Below are positions 1 through 11,100 of a stretch of 64,000 nucleotides of DNA, in pieces (the first letter of the stretch is position 1; each line of letters opens with the position of its first letter). The stretch lies in contig NZ_CP134890.1 in NCBI RefSeq assembly GCF_032098525.1, positions 930,001-994,000 on the forward strand, given 5' to 3'. This stretch comes from Flavobacterium sp. PMTSA4 (GTDB taxonomy: Bacteria; Bacteroidota; Bacteroidia; Flavobacteriales; Flavobacteriaceae). The notes beneath the pieces were generated by a model. It made no database searches and had not been told where the DNA came from. It saw only the letters and a program-made list of their open reading frames with translations. Both the position numbers and the translations under genes were made by a program.

Positions 1-381
1 AAAAATATAGATGACAATGCACCTATTCCAAAATTATTGAATAAAGAAACTTTTATTATCACCGAAACTACAACTGATAAAAAATATGGTTACGATCCAG
101 ACTACCCTATAAATGTATTTTACAAAAACACCAAAGATGAAAATATTAATGCATACCGTTTTTTAAATGCATTATCTGGACCTAATGGTGAAGAAATATT
201 CTATACTAAAGTAGAAACATGTTGCCCATTTCCAAGCAAAAGAACAGATATGGGAGCAGGACTTTTAGATATTTACGAAATTACATGGAAAGGTCAATCA
301 AAACCTGTTCGATTGTATTTAAATATTTATGAAAAAGGATATTTGTATATTCCTGTTGGATTTACCGCAAAAAATAAATAA
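1..381 (+). CDS. Hypothetical protein, 3' part of a gene cut by the window edge
   Basis: The reading frame is open from the first base, so the true start lies upstream; the internal TTG at 37 is probably not the start. The visible part is about 126 residues with no motif I recognise. It contains a CCPF segment, is rich in Tyr, Asn and Lys, and ends in a mixed strand-like pattern that suits a small secreted or periplasmic protein. It sits 48 bases before kdsA on the same strand and may share its transcript. No function is assigned. Confidence 0.6.
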   Translation, partial: KNIDDNAPIPKLLNKETFIITETTTDKKYGYDPDYPINVFYKNTKDENINAYRFLNALSGPNGEEIFYTKVETCCPFPSKRTDMGAGLLDIYEITWKGQSKPVRLYLNIYEKGYLYIPVGFTAKNK

Positions 382-429
382 TTCTTCCATTAAATATTAT
401 TAAATTAGCGGTCTTAAAATCCTATTTTA

Positions 430-1248
430 ATGAATATTAAAGAAATTCCACAAATAAAAAATACAGAAAGTGGACAATTTTTCCTTTTAGCTGGTCCATG
501 TGCCATTGAAGGAGAAGAAATGGCATTAAAAATTGCCGAACGTTTAGTTACAATTACTTCTAAACTACAGATTCCATATGTTTTTAAAGGTTCTTTTAAA
601 AAAGCAAATCGCTCTAGAATAGACAGTTTTTCAGGAATTGGAGATGAAAAAGCTTTAAAAATCCTTAGAAAAGTTGGTGAAACATTTCAAATACCTACTG
701 TAACCGACATTCATACCAATGAAGATGCTGATAAAGCAGCTCAATATGTTGATGTTTTACAAATTCCAGCGTTTCTAGTACGTCAAACTGATTTGGTTGT
801 AGCTGCTGCTAATACAGGTAAAGTTGTGAATCTAAAAAAAGGACAGTTCATGAGTCCTGAAAGTATGAAACATGCCGTTCAAAAAGTTTTGGATTGCAAT
901 AATCAAAATGTGATGGTAACTGATAGAGGAACAATGTTTGGATATCAAGACATGATTGTTGATTTCAGAGGAATTCCAACTATGCAAAATTTTGCAACAA
1001 CAGTTTTAGATGTTACACATTCATTACAACAACCAAACCAAATGGCTGGTGTTACCGGTGGCAGACCTGATATGATTGAAACTATAGCAAAAGCTGGTAT
1101 TGCTGTTGGTGTTGACGGAATATTTATTGAAACACATTTTGATCCAGCAAATGCCAAAAGTGATGGTGCAAATATGTTACATTTAGATCTTTTTGAAAAT
1201 CTAATGACAAAATTAGTTGCTATTAGAAAAACTGTTAATTCTCTTTAA
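430..1248 (+). CDS. kdsA: 3-deoxy-8-phosphooctulonate (Kdo-8-P) synthase
   Basis: Cytoplasmic aldolase that condenses phosphoenolpyruvate with arabinose 5-phosphate to give Kdo-8-phosphate, the precursor of the inner-core sugar of lipopolysaccharide. The 272-residue protein is full length for a TIM-barrel KdsA. Visible signatures are LAGPCAIE near residues 20-27, KANRSR, the QIPAFL..RQTDL segment and a C-terminal IETHFDP stretch. Cys24, His197, Glu234 and Asp245 match the order and spacing of the metal ligands in the metal-dependent class (Aquifex type), whereas the E. coli enzyme has Asn at the Cys position. The ATG start follows an AT-rich leader. The next gene, on the same strand, encodes an envelope protein. 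Confidence 0.95.
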   Translation: MNIKEIPQIKNTESGQFFLLAGPCAIEGEEMALKIAERLVTITSKLQIPYVFKGSFKKANRSRIDSFSGIGDEKALKILRKVGETFQIPTVTDIHTNEDADKAAQYVDVLQIPAFLVRQTDLVVAAANTGKVVNLKKGQFMSPESMKHAVQKVLDCNNQNVMVTDRGTMFGYQDMIVDFRGIPTMQNFATTVLDVTHSLQQPNQMAGVTGGRPDMIETIAKAGIAVGVDGIFIETHFDPANAKSDGANMLHLDLFENLMTKLVAIRKTVNSL

Positions 1249-1268
1249 TCTTTTTAAGAATTTTTACA

Positions 1269-2123
1269 TTGAAAAAAATATTTTTTATTGCTTTACTATG
1301 TTTCAGTGGATTAACCTTTTCACAAGAATCTGAAATAAGTACATCAACAACTGGAACTGTCACAAAATATGCAGCCCATAATAAAGGTAAATTTTATATT
1401 TATTGGGGAGGAAACAGAGAAAGCTTTTCAAAATCTGACATTCATTTTAAAGGTGCTGATTATGATTTCACTCTGTATGATGTTCATGCTCATGATAAAC
1501 CAAAAGGATGGCATGTTGATTATATCAATCCTTCGAGAATGACAATACCACAAACTAATTTACGAATTGGATATTTTATTTCTGATCACTATAATATTTC
1601 AATTGGTGTTGATCATATGAAATATGTCATGGATCAAAACAGAGCTGTCGATTATACAGGTTATTATTCAAATCCTGGAAGTTATGGAGAAATTTTACCG
1701 AACAATCAAATACTACTTACCGAAGAATTTCTTACTTTTGAACATACTGATGGCTTAAATTACATAAATACTGAAATTTGCAGGGTTGATGATTTGTCTA
1801 ATTTATTAAAATTACCTAATATTGATAAGTTTCAAATAAACCTAACTGAAGGTGTTGGTGCTGGATTTTTATTTCCAAAAACAAATGCGAAAGTACTTGG
1901 CAAAGAAAGACATGATGATTTTCATATTTCTGGCTACGGTGTTTCTGCAAAAGTTGGTTTAAACTTTACATTCTTTAAGCACTTTTTTATTCAAACCGAA
2001 TTAAAAGGTGGTTATATTAATATGTCTGATATCAGAACAACAAATGATGCTGCTGATACAGCGTCACAACATTTTTATTTTCTTCAAAGGATAATTTCCT
2101 TTGGAGGAATTTTTAAAGTATAA
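1269..2123 (+). CDS. Probable outer-membrane beta-barrel protein
   Basis: A protein of 284 residues starting with TTG. Residues 1-19 form a clear signal peptide (MKK, hydrophobic stretch, then FSQ before the likely cleavage site). The rest alternates short polar and aromatic beta-strand-like segments such as LRIGYFISDHYNISIG and VSAKVGLNFTFF, and ends in a strand (ISFGGIFKV), a pattern expected of a small outer-membrane barrel. I do not recognise a named family. It starts 20 bases after kdsA and lies 32 bases before the giant adhesin. It could be a partner of that protein, as PorP/SprF-type barrels are for other T9SS adhesins, but it does not show that family's signature, so this is only positional. 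Confidence 0.6.
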   Translation: MKKIFFIALLCFSGLTFSQESEISTSTTGTVTKYAAHNKGKFYIYWGGNRESFSKSDIHFKGADYDFTLYDVHAHDKPKGWHVDYINPSRMTIPQTNLRIGYFISDHYNISIGVDHMKYVMDQNRAVDYTGYYSNPGSYGEILPNNQILLTEEFLTFEHTDGLNYINTEICRVDDLSNLLKLPNIDKFQINLTEGVGAGFLFPKTNAKVLGKERHDDFHISGYGVSAKVGLNFTFFKHFFIQTELKGGYINMSDIRTTNDAADTASQHFYFLQRIISFGGIFKV

Positions 2124-2155
2124 AAAACTATTAAACCGATCTTAATCAAACAACT

Positions 2156-5100
2156 ATGAAAAAAATTACTTTATTGCTGTTGACATTGTTTTTTTCCATC
2201 GCCAGTTATTCTCAATTAGGAGGAACTGGAGTAGAAGGATTTGAATCAACAACAGGACCAGATGCTTCACCATCAACAAACTGGACGTTAGGTACTGGAA
2301 ATTGGTATGTTTTTAACAATGTATCATCGGCAACTACACGTTGGGGAATTACTTCAGCCGCTACTACGCCACCACAGGTCAATTCTGGAACTAATGCAGC
2401 CTACTGTATCCGTTCAACTTCTTTTCCTGATGGACAAATCGAAAATTATTTGGCTACACCTTTAGTTAATATCCCTTCTAATGGTCAGTTGCATTTTTGG
2501 ACAAGAAATTTTTTAATTGGAACTCAGGGAACTGTTTTCCAGATTAAAGTTGCTCCATCAACAGCCAACCCAACAGATCCTAATTCTTATTCATTAGTAC
2601 AACAATGGACGGATGCAGATTTAGTAACTACCTTCAATATTTATGAAGAAAAAGTAGTTAATCTAGCTGCTTTTCAAGGATTACAAGTTTATGTCGCTTT
2701 TGTTATGCAACAAGATCCAATCTTGTCGCCTTTTGGAGATCGTTGGTTTATTGATGATGTAAGCATTGTTGAACAATGTTTTGATCCAACGAATTTAACG
2801 GCAAATAATATCACTTTAACTTCAGCTGAATTGAGCTGGGGTAATCCAAGTGGAGCAACATCTTGGGAGATAGAAATAGTTCCAGCAGCGAGTTCTCCAA
2901 CAGGAACAGGTATTGTTTATAATAATGCTACTCCAACATATACTGCTACCGCAACCCAACCAGCAGGTGTTGCTTTTACAGCAACAACCTCCTATAAATA
3001 TTACGTGAGGGCAATATGTAGTGGAGGCACCACAAGTGCATGGATTGGGCCTTATAGTTTTGCAACAACCTCACCCGGATTGTCTTGTAATGCACCAATA
3101 CAAGTAACCTCATTACCATATAGTACAACAGATAGTACTGCAAACTATAGTGACAATCCTACTATAGAAGGTAGCCCAGGAACAAGTTGTGGAATCACAG
3201 GAAATTATTTAAATGGTAATGATGTGGTTTACTCTTATACAGCACCAGCTAATGGTACCATAAGTGTAACTATGACACCAACTGGTAACAATTCAGGTAT
3301 TTTTGCCTACAGTAGTTGTGCTAATATAGGAACCACATGTTTAAATGGAGCTGCTGGTACCACAGCAACTGTTAGAACATTCAATTTACCAGTTACAGCT
3401 GGACAAACTTATTATTTTGTAATATCAAGCTTAAATACGACACAGACTGTAGGGTATACATTAGTAATTCAAACCGTAAACTGTGCACCTCCAACTAACT
3501 TAGCTGTTTCAGGAATTACTCAAACAGGTGCTAACCTTAATTGGGCAGCAGGAGGTTCAACTTCATGGGAAGTAGTAGTACAGCCTGCAGGTGCTGGTAT
3601 TCCATCAGGAGCAGGTATTACGACCACAAACAACACTGCTTACCCAACACCAAACCCTTTAACGCCAAACACTAATTATGAGTTTTATGTTAGAGCGGAC
3701 TGTAATGATGGTAGTGGCAACTTTAGTGCATGGACAGGACCGTTTGTATTTAGAACACTATGTACTGCGTTCAATGTGCCGTTCCAAGAAGGATTTAATA
3801 GCACTTCAACAACAGAAGCTTGTTGGACTGTGCTTAATGTAAATGCTGATACAGATGCATGGGATATGAACTATGCTACCAATCCATTTGAAGGAAATCA
3901 ATCTGCATCAATCCTTACTAATTTAAATGCAGGGAATAATGACGATTGGTTGATATCTCCTCAAATTAACATAACAGGAAACCAAAGGTTGAAGTTTCAT
4001 TACAGAGTTCAATCAGCTACCGATCCAGATGCGTTTAGAGTTATGCTCTCATACGATGGACCAAGTCCAGTTGATTTTACTACACAATTATTACCGCTTA
4101 CAACATTTACAAATGTAACTTACCAACAAGCTATAATAAATTTACCAACAACGCCGGGAGCTATAAATATAGGATGGCATATTCCACCGGGAGGTATTGA
4201 CGGGAATAGACTTTATATTGACAATGTAATCATTGAAGATATACCAACTTGTCCTGAACCATCATTCTTAACTTCAAGTGCTGTGTTATCAACAAGTGCA
4301 ACATTAACTTGGACTAATGGAGGAGCAGAAACAGAATGGCAAGTTTTAGCTTTGCCTTGTGGATCACCAGCTCCAACAGCAACATCTACAGGTTTTGTTA
4401 CTACCACAACAGGTTCTCCATACAATTTAACAGGATTGTCTCCAACCACTTGTTATGATGTATATGTAAGAGCGGTATGTCCTGGTCCGGATGAAAGCCC
4501 ATGGACAGGGCCAACAACATTTACGACGCAAGTAGCACCACCAGTTTGTGGAGGACAGTACATCGACGCAGGAGGTATTGCGGCTAATTATCCTAACAAC
4601 TCAGATTCGACTGTGACAATTTGTCCAACAACACCAGGAGATGTGGTTACCGTAACTTTTACTTCGTTTAACACTGAAACAAACTGGGATGCAGTATATG
4701 TGTTTGACGGTAATTCCATAGCTGCACCACAAATTGCAAGTACAAATGGAGCAGGTAATGTACCAGGAGGTTTAGCAGGTGGATACTGGGGAACAACAAT
4801 TCCTGGTCCTTTTACTTCAACAAGTGCTGATGGATGTTTAACTTTTAGATTCAGAAGTGATGGGTCAGTAAATAATCCTGGTTGGGTAGCCAATGTAACG
4901 TGTGCACCACCACCAACATGTAGAAGGCCAACTGCAATAGTCTCCTCGGCAGTGACGCACAATACAGTTAATTTAACTTGGACACAACCTGTAAATCCTG
5001 ATAATAGTGTTGCTTCTCAGTGGGAAGTATTGGCATTACCTTGTGGTTCACCAGCACCAACGGCTACCGCAACAGGTTTTGTTACAGCAAACACTAATAA

Positions 5101-8100
5101 TTCATTTACCTTAACAGGATTAAATCCTGATACGTGTTATGATATCTATATTAGAGCCGTTTGTTCTACAACAGATTCAAGTGAATGGGGTGGACCAGTA
5201 ACAATAACAACTCAAATTGCTCCACCAGTTTGTGGAGGAACATTCACAGATGCTGCGGGTGCAAATGCGAATTATGCTAATAATTCAAACTCAACAGTTA
5301 TTATTTGTCCAACAAATCCAAATGAAGTAGTTACAGTAACATTTACCTCATTTTTTACAGAGGCAAACTGGGATGCATTGTATGTGTTTGATGGAAATTC
5401 AACTTCTGCACCACAAATAGCTAGTACTAATGGTGCTGGAAACGTTCCTGGAGGATTAGCTGGTGGATATTGGGGTAACTTAAACACTAATTTACCTGGT
5501 CCTTTTACTTCTTCAAGCCCTACTGGTTGTTTAACCTTCAATTTTAGAAGTGATGGTTCTGTAAATAATCCGGGATGGGTAGCTAATGTGACTTGTGAAC
5601 CAGCACCAACTTGTCCAAGACCAACAGCGCTTACTTTTTCAGCAGTAACTCAAACTTCTTTTACTGTAGGATGGACTGAAGTTGGAACAGCTACTCAATG
5701 GGAAGTATTAATTCTACCAGCAGGTTCACCAGCTCCAACAAGTACTGATACAGGAGTTATAACTACTACCAATACATATGTGGCAACTAATTTAACATCT
5801 GCAACTGCATACGATGTTTACATCAGATCAATTTGTAGTTCAACTGATGTAAGTACTTGGTCAATTAAAGGAACTGTTAGAACTTTAATTGAAAATGATG
5901 AATGTTTTAATGCCATAAATGTTCCTGTAAATCCAGACACAAATTGTGGTCAAACTGTAAGTGGAACTGTGATTGGAGCTACTGCTTCATCTCAGGGGAA
6001 TACTTGTGGTGGTACTGATGATGATGATGTTTGGTTTTCATTCGTTGCTACATCATCATCACATAGTATAGATTTAACAAATGTTGCAGGAAGTACAACT
6101 GATTTATTTCATGTTTTGTATTCTGGAAGTTGTAGTGCTTTAACACAAATATATTGTAGTGACCCGAATTCAAGTATAGCTAATAATTTAGTGCCAGGAC
6201 AAACTTATTATATTAGAGTTTATACTTGGACAGCAACTGCAAATCAAACATCAACTTTTAATGTTTGTATTGGAACCATTCCACCGCCAATTTCAACTAG
6301 TACAACGCTATATACTAATCCACAATTAGTTGAAGATGTTTTATTAGATTCTACTTGTGCTCTTGTAAGTAATATAACTTGGTCAACAGGTACTAATTTT
6401 GGTTCTACAAATGGTATTAGTTATTTCAATCAAAACGGTTCATCTTTCCCATTTGGAGAAGGTGTTGTTTTAACAACTGGTAATGCTATGAGCGCACCAG
6501 GACCAAATACTACTACTTTAAGTGATGGTAATGCTGCATGGACTGGTGATGCCCAATTAGAAGCAATCATTTTGGCCGCAACTGGAAATCCTATGAACTC
6601 AAGAAATGCTACAAAATTGGAATTTGATTTTGTTCCTATTATAAACACTCTTAGCTTCAATTTTATCTTTGCTTCTGAAGAATATGGTACTTTTCAATGT
6701 GATTACTCTGATGCTTTTGCTTTTTTATTAACTAATACAACAACTGGAGTAACCACTAATTTAGCCGTATTACCTAATACAACTACTCCTATTTCTGTTG
6801 TAACAATTAGAGATAATCAATTCAATAATGCATGTAATTCTCAAAATCCTCAATATTTTGGAAATTATTATGTTTTGCCTAATGGTTCAAATCCAATTGG
6901 TGCACCAATTAATTTTAATGGAATGACAGTTCCTTTGACTGCAACATCTCCTGTAGTTCCAGGTCAATTATACCATATTAAATTAGTAATTGCTGACCGT
7001 TTGGATAATTTATTTGACTCGGCAGTGTTTATTGAAGGAGGAAGTTTCAATATTGGAACTGTGGATTTAGGAAATGATTTATTACAAGAAACAAATAATG
7101 CAATTTGTTTTGGAGAAACTCAATTATTAGACAGTGGTTTAAGTAGTAATGACTTTACATTCACTTGGATGCTAGGAAGTGACATTATTCCAAATGAAAC
7201 TGGACCAAGTTTAGTTGTCACTCAGCCAGGAAGTTATACTTTAACAGCACAATACAACAATACTACCTGTACTGCAACTGACACAATTCTTGTTGAATTC
7301 TATCCAGAAATCATTGGTGGACAACCTAATGACTTGATAGAATGTGGTGTTAATGGTGTTGCTACTTTTGATTTAACAGTAAATACTCCAATAATTTTGA
7401 ATGGAAACAATCCAAGCGATTATACTGTAAATTATTATTTGACTCAGGCTGATGCTGAAGGAAGTGTTAACCCTATAGCAAATCCAACTGCTTATGATAA
7501 TATTTCTAATCCACAAACTATATATTATCAGTTATCAAATGCTGGTGACTGTTTCATAGTTGGAAATTTTGATTTAATTGTTCAACCATTAACTGATATC
7601 GTTTTTAATCTTCCAACACAAGTTTGTCAAAATGGTGCTGTACCAACTTTACCAACAACTTCTGATAATAATATTTCTGGAACTTGGACACCTGCAGTGG
7701 TAAACAATGTACAAACTCAAACTTATACTTTTGTTGCAAATTCAAACACAACTGAATGTACTGTACCATATGAAATTACGATTGAAGTTTTAGAACAAAT
7801 TACTCCAACTTTCCTTGCTCCTGCTCCAATTTGTACTGGAGATGTAGCACCGGTTTTACCATTAACTTCAAATAATGGAGTTACTGGAACTTGGAGTCCA
7901 AGTGTTGTAAGTAATACACAAACTCAAACTTATACCTTTACCCCTACAGATAATCCGTGTGCAACAACTACTCAAATAGTTGTGACAGTTTACCAAGATT
8001 GTTCTTTTGGAAGTTATGCAAATGCAGTTTGGTTAACTGATTGTGATACCGATAATTTCTTTAACACAGTTGGTTCAGGATCATCAATAATTGGTCCTGC

Positions 8101-11100
8101 TGAAAACATTTTCCCAAATACCGATTTAGGAACATATGTGAGTAATTCAAACTCTTTAAAATTACGTGGTGCTGAAATAAAAACATTTAAAGCAGCAACT
8201 GCCAATGTTTGTAGTGCAACCTTATTTTATAGAATTTATCCAGTATCAGGAACTCCAGGTACTTTTTCATCTATTAACTTACCTTTCTTGGAAGATTGTA
8301 ATGCTGGTTCATTCCCAAGTGGCGGACCATGTAACCCTGGTGATCAAAAATGGCAAGAAGTATTAAATGATTCTGAAAATCCTATTGATTTAACAGCATA
8401 TCCAGCTGGGGAATATAATTTAGAGGTTTATTATCAATTGGTTGGTGATGTAACTTCGCCAACAGAATGTGATGACACATTATTAATCGATAATAATGGT
8501 GCTAATTTTATAGCTACTTATACACTACAAAATAATCCAACTTATACTTTTGTTAATCCAACAGATTGTTCTGCAACTGATGGTTCTATAACAATTGAAA
8601 ACTTAGCACCAAATACTTCGTATTCATTAACCTATGAAAACAACAGTACGGCTGTTGGACCTATGGTTATAAATTCTAATAATTCAGGTTCGTATACATT
8701 GAGTGGATTATCTATCGGAGTATATTCAAATTTCAATTATTTAGTAAATGGTTGTAGTATATCGTCAACTGATGTTATTACTCTTAATAGTCAATCAACT
8801 TTACAAATTACTAGTACAAATCCAACAACTTGTAATAGTAACACCGGAAGTATAACTATTAATGGTTTATTACCAAATCAAAGTTATAATGTATCCTACA
8901 CAGATGACACTTCAGTTGTAGGACCAAATACTATGATGTCTGATTCAAACGGTCAAATAGTATTGACAGGATTGAATGCAGGAACATACACTGATTTTGA
9001 TTTAGCTACAACAAATTGTACTGCAGTCTCAAATGAAGTTATTGTTTTAGTTAATCCTGGCGCTCCAATTGTTTCGGTAAATAGTTCTTCTATTTGCGCA
9101 GGTCAAACTACAACGGTTACTGCTACACCTGCAGTTCCTGGAACCTACACTTATACATGGACTGTCCCAGCAGGTGTAACAAATCCTGGAAACGTTGCTA
9201 GTTTCACAACAACTGTTGAAGGAACTTATACTGTAGTAATAACTCCCTTGAGCACAACTTTCTGTAATGGTAGTTTTGAAACACCAGCTGCAACAGGACC
9301 TTATCCAAATATGATTAATCAAACATTGGTTCCATGTTGGAGTACTACTGCACCTGATGGTATATTTGAAATTTGGCCTCCAGCTGGATTTGAAGGTGTG
9401 TTTGCATACCAAGGAAATAATTTCATCGAAATTAATGGAAATTCAACTGCTTCTGTTTATCAAGACTTTACAACTTCTCCTGGAGCTCAATTAAATATTT
9501 CATTTGCACACAGAGGAAGACAAGGTACCGACGTTGTTGGTGTTGAAATTGGTCCAACTGGCGGTCCATATATAAGCCTTGGAAACTTCTCTGATGGTCC
9601 AACTTGGCAATCATATAATTTACCACCATACAACGTTCCTACAAGCAGTGGTAGTAATTATAGAATTAGATTTGTTTCTGTTTCAAGTGCTGGTGGCGAC
9701 CCAAGTGTTGGTAATTTCCTTGATGCAGTAAGTGTAACTTCTCTTGAATGTAGCTCTGCTCCAACTTCTGGTAGCGTTACATTATTACCTTCGGTAACTA
9801 TGGCTTTAACAACTGCAAACAATGATCAAACAGTTTGTATCAATAACTCAATAGTTGATATTGTTTATTCATCTCAAGATGCAACGAACATATCTGTTTC
9901 TGGATTACCTATTGGAGTGAATGGAACTTTTGATTCAACATCTGGTAACTTCACAATTACTGGAACACCAACAGAATCTGGAACATTTAACTATGCTGTT
10001 ACTGCGATTAATGATTGTAATAATGTTGTATTAAACGGAACACTTTTAATTAATCCTAGCGTTACTCCAACGTTTACACCAATAACAATTTGTAATGGTG
10101 ATACATTAACATTACCTACTACATCTTTAGAAGGTATTACTGGAACTTGGTCGCCAGCTGTCAATAATACTGCTACGACAACCTATACATTTACTCCAGA
10201 TAATTCAAGTCAGTGTGGAATATCAACTACGTTTACTGTAAATGTTAATCAACCAGTTATAGCAACATTTAATAGTTTAACAGCTATTTGTTCTGGAGAA
10301 ACTGCACCAAGTTTACCAGCAACTTCACTTGAAGGATTTACAGGAACTTGGTCACCAAGTACAATAAGCAATACAGCTTCTGGAACTTACACCTTTACTC
10401 CAAATGCTGGACAATGTGCAGCAGTTGGTACTTTAAACTTTGTTGTTAACCCATTAATTGTTTCAACATTTAATAATGTATCAATATGTCAAGGTGAAAA
10501 TATAAGTTTCCCAGTTACTTCTAACGAAAATTATACTGGAACTTGGTCTCCAAATGTAATTGACAACACACAATCTGGAAGTTATACTTTCACTCCAAAT
10601 GCTGGTCAATGTGCTGCTAATGGCGTTTGGAATATTACTGTGCTTCCTACATTTGATTTTGAAATCTTAGGAAGTTGTGTAGGTTCAAATTATACTCTTG
10701 AAGTTAATCCGTTGAATAATAGTTTTGATTTATCAACGTCAAACTTTACTTGGTATAATAGTAATCTACAAATGGTTGGTGGAAATGATGCTACTTTCAA
10801 TGTATCACAATACATTAATTCAACTACCGAAGTTGAAGAAATTCCAATCACATTTAGTGTTACTGTTACCAATGCTGATGGTTGTACTTTCTCAAAATCA
10901 TTTACTATTAATAATGTAGCTTGTCAAATTCAAAAAGGTATTTCTGCTAATGGCGATGGATTGAATGATAGTTTTGAATTATCAGGTTTTGATGTTAAAA
11001 AACTGACCATTTATAATCGTTATGGTATGAAAGTATATAGCAAAAATCAATATACTAATCAATGGGTTGGTCAAGCAGATAATGGAGATGAACTTCCTGA

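Noticed and set aside
4213..5541. Several long open frames on the minus strand inside the adhesin gene
   Set aside because: They arise from the Thr/Pro/Ser-rich codon pattern of the plus-strand gene, show no domain and overlap a clearly coding frame.
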